Source: Terriglobus roseus
GTDB lineage: Bacteria > Acidobacteriota > Terriglobia > Terriglobales > Acidobacteriaceae
Assembly (NCBI RefSeq): GCF_900102185.1
Contig: NZ_LT629690.1
Location: 4,216,001-4,280,000 of the forward strand
Reading direction: 5' to 3'
Length of the DNA stretch: 64,000 nucleotides
Shown one piece after another: positions 6,658 through 14,107 of the stretch (its first letter is position 1; each line of letters opens with the position of its first letter). The notes beneath the pieces were generated by a model. The model was not told where the DNA came from and searched no databases. It saw only the letters and a program-made list of their open reading frames with translations. A program made the translations under genes and the position numbers.

Positions 6658-7779
6658 TTACTGCGGAAGCGGCTTCAGTGTGATGGTCTTGCCTTCCTTG
6701 ATGGAGGTGCGCGCTGCATCCAGAATCTGCACTACAACCATGTTCGTTTCCAGTGACGACAGGTCGCCCTTGGGGTCGATCTGGTGATGCAGTACGGCGG
6801 CAAGGTAGTCCAGTGAATTGCTTTGGTTCTGCGGAAGATTCGGTGCGGGATAGATGGCGGATTCCACCTTCTGGCCCTTGTAGCGCGAGATGATGTTGCC
6901 CGGTCCAACGGTGAACATGGTGCCGCCGTTGCCGTAGACCTCCATGTTCTTCACGGCGAAGCTCCAATCCCAGCTTGGCATCAGAATGGCCTGCATTTCG
7001 GGATAGGCGACGATCACAGTGGCATCGTCTTCGGTGCGTGTGTAGATGTCGGGCTTGTGTGTCTGCGCGAAGGCGGTGACGGATTGCGGCGTTGCGCCTT
7101 TGTTGATGACAGTGGCCAAGTCAGCACCGTAGCAGCCGAAATCAAACAGCGCACCTGCGCCGTTCTGCTTGGGGTCGGTGATCCAGGGCAGCCACTCCGG
7201 GCCTACACCAATCTCCTTGGGACCTTCGTGGCCATCGCGCACCAACACCTTGCGCACGGTGCCCAGTTTGCCAGCCTGAATCTCCTTCAGCGCTTCGGCG
7301 TTGCTGTTGTACCAGGTGGTTTCGTAGTTCACGAGCACCTGCACGTTGTTCTTGCGCGCGGCATCGCGGATGGCTAACGCATCTTCCACGGTGGTGGTGA
7401 GCGGCTTCTCGACCATGCTGTTGATGTGGTGCTTCGCAGCAATTTCAATGACCTTGCGATGTTCCAGGATCGTGCCGTAGCCAAGCACCGCATCGGGATG
7501 TGTCTTCTCGATCATGGTTTCTTCGTCGGTGTAGAAGAGCGCGGGATCAAGCTTGTACTGATCGCGATATTGCTTTGCGAGAGCGGCGTCGGATTCGACA
7601 ATCGCGACGAGCTTTGCGCTCTGACTGGTGGGCAGGTTATGCAGAAAACCCTTCACATGGCCGTGTGTGAGGCCCACGATGGCGACACGGATGGGCGTGG
7701 CGGCCTGCTGGGCTTGAACGGCTACGGTCAAGAAGAACAGAACAGCAAACACATACGAAAGACGCATGAGGCGAAGCAT
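6658..7779 (-). CDS. Exported Gfo/Idh/MocA family oxidoreductase (1)
   Basis: A 373-residue protein. A signal peptide (MLRLMRLSYVFAVLFFL to AQA) indicates export. The mature part has the Gfo/Idh/MocA N-terminal Rossmann domain (PIRVAIVGLTHGHVKGF, with a GLTHGH turn instead of GxGxxG), the EKP motif in NSMVEKPLTT, and the substrate-domain GALFDFGCYGADL. The family oxidises or epimerises sugars using a tightly bound NAD(P); exported members such as glucose-fructose oxidoreductase retain the cofactor. ATG 7779 is preferred over the upstream TTG because GAAAGG lies 7 bases before it. It is a tandem paralog of the gene at 7928, but a terminator separates them and this gene ends in its own terminator, so each may have its own promoter. 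Confidence 0.88.
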   Translation of the reverse strand: MLRLMRLSYVFAVLFFLTVAVQAQQAATPIRVAIVGLTHGHVKGFLHNLPTSQSAKLVAIVESDAALAKQYRDQYKLDPALFYTDEETMIEKTHPDAVLGYGTILEHRKVIEIAAKHHINSMVEKPLTTTVEDALAIRDAARKNNVQVLVNYETTWYNSNAEALKEIQAGKLGTVRKVLVRDGHEGPKEIGVGPEWLPWITDPKQNGAGALFDFGCYGADLATVINKGATPQSVTAFAQTHKPDIYTRTEDDATVIVAYPEMQAILMPSWDWSFAVKNMEVYGNGGTMFTVGPGNIISRYKGQKVESAIYPAPNLPQNQSNSLDYLAAVLHHQIDPKGDLSSLETNMVVVQILDAARTSIKEGKTITLKPLPQ

Positions 7780-7875
7780 AGAGGGACCTTTCAAAACGCA
7801 GGATCGTCAGAAGCGGGAACCACAGCATGTTAGTCCGCTGATATATCAACCGTCATGACGAATGAGAGACAAAAA

Positions 7876-7909
7876 TAAAGGAGGCGCAAGTTGGCCTTGC
7901 GCCGCCTCT
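7876..7909 (-). terminator. Terminator after the second Gfo/Idh/MocA gene
   Basis: GGCGCAAG and CTTGCGCC form an 8-bp stem around a 5-base loop (7883-7903). The minus strand then runs into TCCTTTATTTTTG. It ends transcription of the gene at 7928-9052. Confidence 0.75.
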
Positions 7910-7927
7910 ATTTGGTTTGGATCTGAT

Positions 7928-9052
7928 TTACGGCAGCGGCTTCAGCTCCACGGTCTTGCCGGTTTTCACGCTCTCTCGTGCGGCGTCCATGATCTGTACG
8001 GCCACCATGTTCGTGTCGAGTGAACCGGGGAGCCAGTGGTCGTCAACCTGATTGCGTAGTACGGCGACCAGGTAATCCAACGAGCTGTCGCGATTCGGAT
8101 TCACAGCCGGTGCCGCGGACTGCGTTGCCGTCTTGTCTCCCTTCAGCTGCACGGACACATCCTCGTGGCCGACGGTCTTGACCTGTCCCTCTTCGCCGAA
8201 CAGCTCGAGGTCCTTACGTGTGGATGAGAAGCTCCACTCCCAACTGGGCAGCAGGACGGCCTGGAATTTTGGATAGCGGATGATGATGGTCGCGTCGTCA
8301 TCGACCTTGGGATAGTTCTTTTCGTTGTCGGTTTGCGCAACGGCGGTTACGCTGATGGGCATTTGGCCTTTCAGCATGAAGGTCACGAGATCGGCGCCGT
8401 AGCAGCCGAAGTCATAGAGCGCGCCTGCGCCGTTCTGTTCCGGGTCGGTAAGCCATGCGACAAATTCCGGTGCGGAGTGCAGCGGTCCGGCGTGGCCTGC
8501 GTAAAACACCATCTTGTGCAGGGTGCCCAGCTTGCCGTCCTGAGCCATGGCAATCGCAGCGTTGTTGCTGGGGAAATAGCTGGTGTCGTAGTTGGTGAGG
8601 ATGTGCACGTTGTATTGCTGCGCGGCTTTGCGCATGGCCAGTGCCTCGGGCACGGAGATGGCCATTGGCTTTTCCATGATGCTGCTTACATGATGCTTCG
8701 CGGCTGCGATCGCGACTTTTGGGTGCTCGCTGTTCCGGATGTACATGAGAATCGCATCCGGCTTTTCCTTGTTGAGCATCGTCTCCAGGTCGCTGTATGT
8801 GGGGATCGACTCGAGGTGAAAGCGATCCACATATTTCTTTGTGAGCGCGGTGTCCGGTTCTTCAATGGCTACGAGCTGAACATTGGGATTGGGGTTGGTT
8901 ACGAATCCATTCAAAGTGCCGCTTACATGGCCGTGCACCAGGCCGACGATGGCCACGCGGATCGGCTTTCCTGCAGAGGCGGTTTGTGCTCGTACGGAGG
9001 GCGCGAGCGCTGTGAGCAGAACAAGAGAAAGCAGTCGGAGAGCGGAACGCAT
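7928..9052 (-). CDS. Exported Gfo/Idh/MocA family oxidoreductase (2)
   Basis: A 374-residue paralog of the 6658 gene with the same architecture: signal peptide (MRSALRLLSLVLLTALAPSV, cleavage near VRAQ), Rossmann start PIRVAIVGLVHGHVSGTL, SSIMEKPMAI with the catalytic EKP Lys, and GALYDFGCYGADLVTF in the C-terminal domain. The two proteins align end to end, including the closing ..TVELKPLP. ATG 9052 is chosen over a GTG 9 codons upstream because GAGG lies 7 bases before it. It probably acts in the periplasm or outside the cell on a sugar derivative with bound NADP(H). It lies divergent to the M28 peptidase at 9233. Confidence 0.88.
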   Translation of the reverse strand: MRSALRLLSLVLLTALAPSVRAQTASAGKPIRVAIVGLVHGHVSGTLNGFVTNPNPNVQLVAIEEPDTALTKKYVDRFHLESIPTYSDLETMLNKEKPDAILMYIRNSEHPKVAIAAAKHHVSSIMEKPMAISVPEALAMRKAAQQYNVHILTNYDTSYFPSNNAAIAMAQDGKLGTLHKMVFYAGHAGPLHSAPEFVAWLTDPEQNGAGALYDFGCYGADLVTFMLKGQMPISVTAVAQTDNEKNYPKVDDDATIIIRYPKFQAVLLPSWEWSFSSTRKDLELFGEEGQVKTVGHEDVSVQLKGDKTATQSAAPAVNPNRDSSLDYLVAVLRNQVDDHWLPGSLDTNMVAVQIMDAARESVKTGKTVELKPLP

Positions 9053-9232
9053 ACAGGACCTCGGCAGGAAATTCGCCACAAAGGCATGGATTTGTGGGTG
9101 CGTCCGCCAGCATAGCTGGTTCGTATTACCGAGAGGCGACAGATACGTGCCAAATGGCGCGGCTGCTACCGTGTAATAACATCTTTTTCACACAGAAATT
9201 GTTTTCACCCTGTTTTGGAGGCACCACCCGCT

Positions 9233-11065
9233 ATGTCCCGTACTTTTTCGGCACTGCGTCGCGGCATTTGTACCGCCACGCTGCTGTCTACTGTTGCTGT
9301 TTCGTCCATGCCCGCGGCCTTCGCGCAGAAGAATAAGTCTGCTGCCGCTGCTACTGAAGAGAAGAAGACCGTTCCCAGCTATTACGGCGCGCAGCCTGCT
9401 ACGGAAAACGTTGATCTGGGCATCTATGCGCAGATTCGCAATGAAGGTCTGCTGCACTCGCACGTAATGGAGTACATGGAAGGTCTGTCCGACGGCATTG
9501 GCCCGCGCCTGACTGGTTCGCCCAACATGAAGAAGGCGAACGAGTGGACGCGTGATCGGATGACCGATGCTGGCCTGGTCAACGCGCATCTGGAAGACTG
9601 GGGCGAGTTTGGCATGGGCTGGAAGCAGATCAATAGCTGGGCGCGCATGATCACGCCGGACACCGAGCCGGTGTGGATTCAGGCGACACCGTGGTCGCCT
9701 GCTACTAAGGGTTCTGTAACTGCCGATGCGGTTCTGGTGGAGTTCAACACGCAGGCTGATCTGGCGAAGTACAAGGGCAAGCTGGCGGGCAAGATTGTTC
9801 TGCTGGGCGCGCCGCACGCGATTGTGGATCTGACGGAGCCTTTGTTCTCGCGCTACACCGACGCTGAGCTGAAGGAAATGGAAGGCCCGGAGACTCCGCG
9901 TGGTCGTGGTGGCGTGAATGTTCAGCAGGCGCTTGCGGATCGTGCGCGTCTGGCGCAGCTTCGCGGTGCGGCATTGAAGATGATGACGGAAGAAGGCGTT
10001 GCGGCGATCATCACGCCTTCGCGCGATGGCGGCAAGGGCGGCGGTACGGGCATCATCTTTGACGACAACGGCGCGAACCTGGTCCGCGGCGCACAGGTCA
10101 AGGAAACGGCTGTCACCATTCCGAATGCAGTGACGACTGTTGAGAACTACGGTCGCATCTTCCGCTTGCTGCAGCACCACGTTCCGGTGCAGATGGAAGT
10201 GAACATCCAGACGGAGTTCACGGGCGATCACGAGCACGGCTTCAACACCGTTGCTGAAATCCCCGGCACCGATCCGAAGCTGAAGGAACAGGTCGTGATG
10301 GTAGGCGGCCACCTGGATAGCTGGATCTCCGGCACGGGCGCCACGGACAACGCTGCTGGTTCGGTTGTTGCGATGGAAGCTGTGCGCATTCTGAAGGCAC
10401 TGAACATCAAGCCGCGCCGCACCATCCGCATTGCTCTGTGGAGCGGTGAGGAGCAGGGGCTGTACGGTTCGCGTGGATACGTGAAGCAGCACTTTGGCGA
10501 GATCACCACGCCTCCGGGTGGACCTGCACCGGGTTCGGATGCAGCCATGATGGCTGCGCTGGGCATGGGCGGACGCAATGCTCGTCGTGGACCGTTGAAG
10601 ACTACCAAGGAGTGGGAGACGCTGGACGCGTACTACAACCTGGACAATGGCACCGGCAAGGTTCGCGGCGTGTACACGCAGCAGAACTTTGCTATTGGTC
10701 CCATCTTCGCGCAGTGGATTGCACCGTTGAAGGACCTGGGCGTTACGACCATCACCAACCGCAACACGGGTGGAACGGATCACCTGTCGTTTGATTCGCT
10801 CGGTCTGCCTGGCTTCCAGTTCATTCAGGACGATATGGATTACGAGACGCGCAGTCACCACTCCAACATGGACACGGTGGAGCGCATCCACGAAGACGAC
10901 CTGAAGCAGGCTGCAGTGGTGGAAGCAATCTTCCTCTACAACACCAGCGAGCGTGAGGCGATGATGCCGCGTAAGCCGTATCCGCATCCTGAAGAGGACT
11001 CGGATCGCAACGCACCGTTGAAGAACCTGTATCCCACGGCAGTTTCGGGCGCAGATAAGCAGTAA
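9233..11065 (+). CDS. Exported M28 family metallopeptidase
   Basis: A 610-residue zinc aminopeptidase/carboxypeptidase-type enzyme. The signal peptide (MSRTFSALRRGICTATLLST ending AFAQ) directs export. After a propeptide-like and PA-domain-like region (about 60-330) the M28 domain shows the five metal ligands in order: His-Asp in GGHLDSW, Asp in GATDNAAGS, Glu-Glu in SGEEQGLYGS, Asp in YYNLDNGTG and His in RSHHSNMD. A Gly/Ala/Arg-rich insert of about 35 residues separates the third and fourth motifs. ATG 9233 follows GGAGG by 11 bases; an upstream TTG overlaps that ribosome site and is rejected. It is paralogous to the gene at 60610. It ends in a strong terminator and likely trims peptides in the periplasm. 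Confidence 0.93.
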   Translation: MSRTFSALRRGICTATLLSTVAVSSMPAAFAQKNKSAAAATEEKKTVPSYYGAQPATENVDLGIYAQIRNEGLLHSHVMEYMEGLSDGIGPRLTGSPNMKKANEWTRDRMTDAGLVNAHLEDWGEFGMGWKQINSWARMITPDTEPVWIQATPWSPATKGSVTADAVLVEFNTQADLAKYKGKLAGKIVLLGAPHAIVDLTEPLFSRYTDAELKEMEGPETPRGRGGVNVQQALADRARLAQLRGAALKMMTEEGVAAIITPSRDGGKGGGTGIIFDDNGANLVRGAQVKETAVTIPNAVTTVENYGRIFRLLQHHVPVQMEVNIQTEFTGDHEHGFNTVAEIPGTDPKLKEQVVMVGGHLDSWISGTGATDNAAGSVVAMEAVRILKALNIKPRRTIRIALWSGEEQGLYGSRGYVKQHFGEITTPPGGPAPGSDAAMMAALGMGGRNARRGPLKTTKEWETLDAYYNLDNGTGKVRGVYTQQNFAIGPIFAQWIAPLKDLGVTTITNRNTGGTDHLSFDSLGLPGFQFIQDDMDYETRSHHSNMDTVERIHEDDLKQAAVVEAIFLYNTSEREAMMPRKPYPHPEEDSDRNAPLKNLYPTAVSGADKQ

Positions 11066-11082
11066 CGCAATCCGCAAGAACT

Positions 11083-11125
11083 GAACGGGTGAGCAGAGAT
11101 ACTCTGCTCACCCGTTCTGCGTTTG
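11083..11125. terminator. Strong bidirectional terminator
   Basis: GAACGGGTGAGCAGAG (11083-11098) and CTCTGCTCACCCGTTC (11102-11117) form a perfect 16-bp stem with a 3-base loop, between the convergent M28 peptidase (+) and VOC gene (-). The plus strand follows with TGCGTTTGTGG, only a weak T-run. Confidence 0.85.
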
Positions 11126-11130
11126 TGGCT

Positions 11131-11520
11131 TTAGATTGGATTGCTCAGGTTCATGGTGCTGACTTCCACGGTGACTCCACCGGGTGCATTGACGTAGAAG
11201 CCGTACGTCGGTGGGCCGCCGCGTTGCAGCATGGCCGGTTCGGGTGCGGCGAGGCCTTCCTGCGCGATTGCGGTATGGCGCTCGTCCACCGCACGCGGTG
11301 TGTCCTGCAGAAAGCCCACGTGGAAGAAGCCGGGACAGCCGTGTTCGGGTGTCATGTTCTTGTCGAACATCAGCGCCAGCAGAAAGCCTTGTGCATCCTG
11401 CAAAATGGCAAATTTCCCGGCGCGAGTTTCCAGCGTGCGCAGTCCGAAGATGCGCTCCAGAAAAGCCTGCAGAGCGGGAACGTCATACGTGGTCAGGTTG
11501 GCGTGATTGAGTGTGTGCAT
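11131..11520 (-). CDS. VOC family protein (glyoxalase/dioxygenase fold)
   Basis: A 129-residue single VOC module. It starts MHTLNHANLTTYDVPALQAF, with the metal-site His typical of the first beta strand, and ends with GVTVEVSTMNLS carrying the closing Glu. The middle holds GFFHVGFLQD with a second candidate ligand His. Family members include glyoxalase I, extradiol dioxygenases and small-molecule resistance proteins; nothing here identifies the substrate. GGAGG precedes the ATG by about 9 bases. It ends convergently with the M28 gene across a long stem-loop. Upstream lies the folded region at 11560-11720, which on this strand would be a 5' leader. Confidence 0.85.
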   Translation of the reverse strand: MHTLNHANLTTYDVPALQAFLERIFGLRTLETRAGKFAILQDAQGFLLALMFDKNMTPEHGCPGFFHVGFLQDTPRAVDERHTAIAQEGLAAPEPAMLQRGGPPTYGFYVNAPGGVTVEVSTMNLSNPI

Positions 11521-11559
11521 GGTGCGAAACCTCCGTTAGCGGGTGGGTTGTCGCATGAA

Positions 11560-11720
11560 TCCGATGAGCGCCACGGGGACACATGCGACAGAAAAGCAAG
11601 TGCATGCGTGCACTGCTGCTTGTCGCCGTGGGTCCCTTCCCCGATTTCTCCCGGGGGTGACATTACCGCAACGTCAGGTGTTGCGGCGAGCCGGGCTTAC
11701 CAAGCCGGCTCCGCGTTTTT
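11560..11720 (+). ncRNA. Orphan structured non-coding RNA candidate ending in a terminator
   Basis: The 264-bp gap between the VOC and CAT-like genes holds four consecutive stem-loops. (1) CCACG (11571) with CGTGG (11627) encloses GCGACA/TGTCGC (11585/11621) and GCAAGTGCA/TGCACTGC (11596/11609). (2) CCCCG/CGGGG is at 11639-11656. (3) CCGCAAC/GTTGCGG is at 11666-11686. (4) GAGCCGG/CCGGCTC is at 11688-11711 and is followed by TTTTT at 11716-11720. The last stem plus T-run is a rho-independent terminator on the plus strand, yet no plus-strand protein gene precedes it. A stand-alone RNA or a regulated leader is therefore likely. No known Rfam family could be assigned by eye; boundaries are approximate. 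Confidence 0.55.
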
Positions 11721-11784
11721 CGGCAATCTTAAGATGCGAATGATTTTGAGCGGGGTTCAGATTTTTGTTGCTTTTGGAGCTGGT

Positions 11785-12414
11785 TCAGAAAGAGTTGAAA
11801 CGCAGTTGCAAGAGATCGACGAACTCGCCAAGGTGCGATCCATCCACCAGCCCATGGTGTACGTGGATAGAGACGGGTAGTGTTTTGCGGCATCCGCTCT
11901 CGGTGATCTTGCCGAAGGTGATGCGTGGTGCCGAATCTTCTACCTCGTAGTTGCGCGCGTGTGAGAGCGATGTGAAGTCCAGCCACGGCAGCGAGGAGAA
12001 GCGAATCAGATTCTGCGCCGGCGGACGTTCCAGGTCAGTACGGCTTCTGCTTTCTTCAATGGCCAGGGAGCCAACGCGCACGAACTCGTGCAGGTCTTCG
12101 TTATACGGATAGTGCGCGAAACCGATGGTGCCGTTCGGACGACCAATGGCACAACCGGCATTGATCCGTTCAAACTCCCATGGCTCGCCGTCCAGAATGC
12201 GTGTGCGGAAGTTCTGTACATGTTGCGCTGCTGTCAAAGCACAATGCACCTGCGTGAGGAAGATGGACAGGTTCTTCGCCTTGGCATAAGCGAAGGATTC
12301 CGTGCAGTCCATCCGGATGCACACGCTATGGAACGGCTCGCTGAACTTTTGAAAGAAGTGAAACAGGTCAGTTCGCGGCCAGGTTGTGAGGTCAATCTTT
12401 CGGCAGGCTTCCAA
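11785..12414 (-). CDS. Chloramphenicol O-acetyltransferase-like protein (CAT family)
   Basis: A 209-residue member of the CAT fold family, matching the roughly 210-220 residues of CatA proteins. The active-site block VHHGLVDGSHLGEF carries the catalytic His in the HHxxxDGxH motif, and LPWLDFTSLSHAR corresponds to the conserved FTS region near residue 150. CAT enzymes transfer acetyl from acetyl-CoA to the 3-hydroxyl of chloramphenicol as trimers. Many soil homologs act on unknown acceptors, so resistance is a family inference only. The gene follows the GNAT gene by 5 bp (stop at 12420, start at 12414), so they are probably one operon of two acetyltransferases. Confidence 0.85.
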   Translation of the reverse strand: MEACRKIDLTTWPRTDLFHFFQKFSEPFHSVCIRMDCTESFAYAKAKNLSIFLTQVHCALTAAQHVQNFRTRILDGEPWEFERINAGCAIGRPNGTIGFAHYPYNEDLHEFVRVGSLAIEESRSRTDLERPPAQNLIRFSSLPWLDFTSLSHARNYEVEDSAPRITFGKITESGCRKTLPVSIHVHHGLVDGSHLGEFVDLLQLRFNSF

Positions 12415-12419
12415 GATGA

Positions 12420-12875
12420 TTAATCCAATCTTTTCTCAAAGACCTCAGAGGTCTTTATGTGTACATAGCCGTCGCGCAGATAGAACCGATGTGCGTCCTG
12501 CCGTTTGATTTGAGAACGAACGCGCACTCGCGGTATTTGCTGCTGTAAAGCCCACTCCTCAACCGCTTCACACAAACGCCGACCAATACCCAGTCCGCGA
12601 TGGCCTTCCTGCACAACCAGTCCGCCCAGTTCGACGACCTCTGGAGACTGCAGATGACGTTCGATGCTGGCATCTGCCCATCCCACAACGGCGTTTTCAA
12701 AGACCGCAACGAAGGCGATACGGTCGCGCGACTTCGCGAGTTGATGGATTCGTCCGCGCATCGTTTCTGCATCGGAGGGATAGCCGAGCTGTGTGCTGAG
12801 AGAGACTACCGCCTCGGCGTCTTCGATGGTGAGAGGGCGAACACTGAGCAGTGAGGGTCGGTTATCCGCTGTCAT
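12420..12875 (-). CDS. GNAT family N-acetyltransferase
   Basis: A 151-residue GNAT protein. The acetyl-CoA pyrophosphate loop is clear: LVVQEGHRGLGIGRRLCEAV, with the Q/RxxGxG/A motif A near residue 95. The preceding strand (VELGGLVV) and the following helix (EEWALQQQIPRVRVRSQ) fit the family, and FYLRDGYVHIKTSEVFEKRL is the usual motif B end. The acceptor substrate is not known. The downstream CAT-like gene starts 5 bp after the stop, so both are probably cotranscribed. It lies 51 bp downstream of yidD on the same strand, the position where yidC often sits in other bacteria. Confidence 0.9.
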   Translation of the reverse strand: MTADNRPSLLSVRPLTIEDAEAVVSLSTQLGYPSDAETMRGRIHQLAKSRDRIAFVAVFENAVVGWADASIERHLQSPEVVELGGLVVQEGHRGLGIGRRLCEAVEEWALQQQIPRVRVRSQIKRQDAHRFYLRDGYVHIKTSEVFEKRLD

Positions 12876-12926
12876 ATCTGTCGATTGCTTTCTATAGCCA
12901 TCGTATCTGTGTTGCCGCGGGAGGCA

Positions 12927-13151
12927 CTACTGCAGAGGTACGTTGTCCAGTCCGCCCTTGCTGAAAGGATGGCATCGAGCGATACGCCACATGGCAAGCC
13001 ATGTGCCCCGCCAGGGGCCAAAGCGGGCTATGGCTACCTCTGCATACTCTGAGCACGTGGGCGTGTAACGGCAGCCGCTGATGCCGGTGCTGTGCAGCAT
13101 GGGCGAGAGCAGACGGCGATAGACGCGGATTGCTGCGAGTGCGATGTTCAT
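12927..13151 (-). CDS. yidD: Membrane protein insertion efficiency factor YidD
   Basis: A 74-residue YidD with the signature GCRYTPTCSEYAEVAI (three conserved Cys counting the later RCHPF) and the RIARCHPFSKGG end. YidD assists YidC in inserting membrane proteins, probably as a peripheral inner-membrane protein through its amphipathic N-terminal helix (ALAAIRVYRRLLSPML). The order rpmH-rnpA-yidD on one strand is the ancestral arrangement, but yidC does not follow here; a GNAT gene does. ATG 13151 gives the normal length. Confidence 0.95.
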   Translation of the reverse strand: MNIALAAIRVYRRLLSPMLHSTGISGCRYTPTCSEYAEVAIARFGPWRGTWLAMWRIARCHPFSKGGLDNVPLQ

Positions 13152-13186
13152 GGAATGGTGGTGCGGAGAGCGTGCCGTTGAAAGAA

Positions 13187-13624
13187 TTATCGCTCTGTCT
13201 GCGTGGCGTACTGCTTGCGGACGGCACGGAAGACGTTGGCCACCTCACGCTGCAGCTTGTCCCACTCCAGCAGGAGTACGGTGCGGCGCGGGTGCAGGAT
13301 CACGTCCACCGGCAGGTCGGCGAGTAAGGCTGCGTGCATCGCGACTGCAGCGCGCATACGGCGTTTGATGCGATTGCGGTCATGCGCCTTGCCCATGACT
13401 TTGCCCACGGTGAGACCGATGCGGGGACCGGAGTGCGGCTGACCATACAGAAGTTCTGAGGGATGCAGGCGTCGTTCCGGCATGGCATCGCGATGGGCGC
13501 AGAACCACGTAACCTCGCGCGAGTGCTGCTTCCGCGATGCTGCGTACGCACGCTGATAATCCGCGTGTTTCCGCAGGCGTAGCTCAGCGAACGAGATCTT
13601 CGGTTTGGGGATGGAAACGTTCAT
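13187..13624 (-). CDS. rnpA: Ribonuclease P protein component
   Basis: A 145-residue RnpA that binds the catalytic RNase P RNA and helps it cleave tRNA 5' leaders. The RNR signature is present as KAHDRNRIKRRMRAAV near residue 88, after RIGLTVGKVMGKA. The N-terminal LRKHADYQRAYAASRKQ matches the family's first helix and strand. The protein is longer than E. coli RnpA (119) owing to an N-terminal extension and a loop near 50-65. The frame stays open to 13738, overlapping the end of rpmH by 50 bp as in Thermus; ATG 13624 is preferred because it sits 64 bp after the rpmH stop and starts just before the conserved core. It is cotranscribed with rpmH and yidD. Confidence 0.93.
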   Translation of the reverse strand: MNVSIPKPKISFAELRLRKHADYQRAYAASRKQHSREVTWFCAHRDAMPERRLHPSELLYGQPHSGPRIGLTVGKVMGKAHDRNRIKRRMRAAVAMHAALLADLPVDVILHPRRTVLLLEWDKLQREVANVFRAVRKQYATQTER

Positions 13625-13688
13625 TGCCTGCAATGCAAAGGGGCGCGACTGGCGCGCCCCTTGCAGAAACGGAAATGCGACAGAAAAA

Positions 13689-13844
13689 CTAGTCGCGGAA
13701 GCCGGCAGAGACGGCGATCTTATGACGGCCCTTGGCACGACGACGGCTGAGGACGGTCTGACCGGCCTTGGTCTTCATGCGGGTGAGGAAGCCGTGCGTC
13801 TTGGCGCGGCGGCGGCGGTTCGGCTGAAAAGTGCGCTTCGGCAT
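13689..13844 (-). CDS. rpmH: 50S ribosomal protein L34
   Basis: A 51-residue L34: begins [20 protein letters not shown], with the core [20 protein letters not shown], and ends with a short C-terminal extension ([10 protein letters not shown]). The start ATG is at 13842-13844 and AGGAGA lies about 9 bases upstream. It is the first gene of the rpmH-rnpA-yidD transcript. Its very high Arg/Lys content and position next to rnpA make the call firm even though the gene is short. Confidence 0.97.
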   Translation of the reverse strand: MPKRTFQPNRRRRAKTHGFLTRMKTKAGQTVLSRRRAKGRHKIAVSAGFRD

Positions 13845-14107
13845 GCTGTTACGTCTCCTGCGCTAAGCGTGCAGAGCTCTCCGTCAGGGGAGAAAAGCAG
13901 CAGCGCTGAGCTTGAAAAGTGTTTTGTCCTGTCCGGCGAGCCTGAATGAAAGCACCCTGCCAGCACAAACGCGCAACGCTAGGGCGGCGCACTGCGGACA
14001 ACATCGCTTATATTACCGCATTTCCCACAGGAGGGAAAGCCCTTGTTACAGATTCCTTGGAGCGCCGCCGAATGCCTGCAATCCATCGAGATACACTCAG
14101 ATGCACC

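Noticed and set aside
9188-11077. A 629-codon frame on the minus strand
   Set aside because: It lies fully antisense to the M28 peptidase with intact active-site motifs on the plus strand; the composition is typical of a shadow frame.
11521-11784. Possible SAM-type riboswitch on the minus strand before the VOC gene
   Set aside because: Parts resemble GGCAACC..GGTGCTAATTCC spacing, but the conserved core and kink-turn are missing. I keep the region as an unassigned structured RNA.
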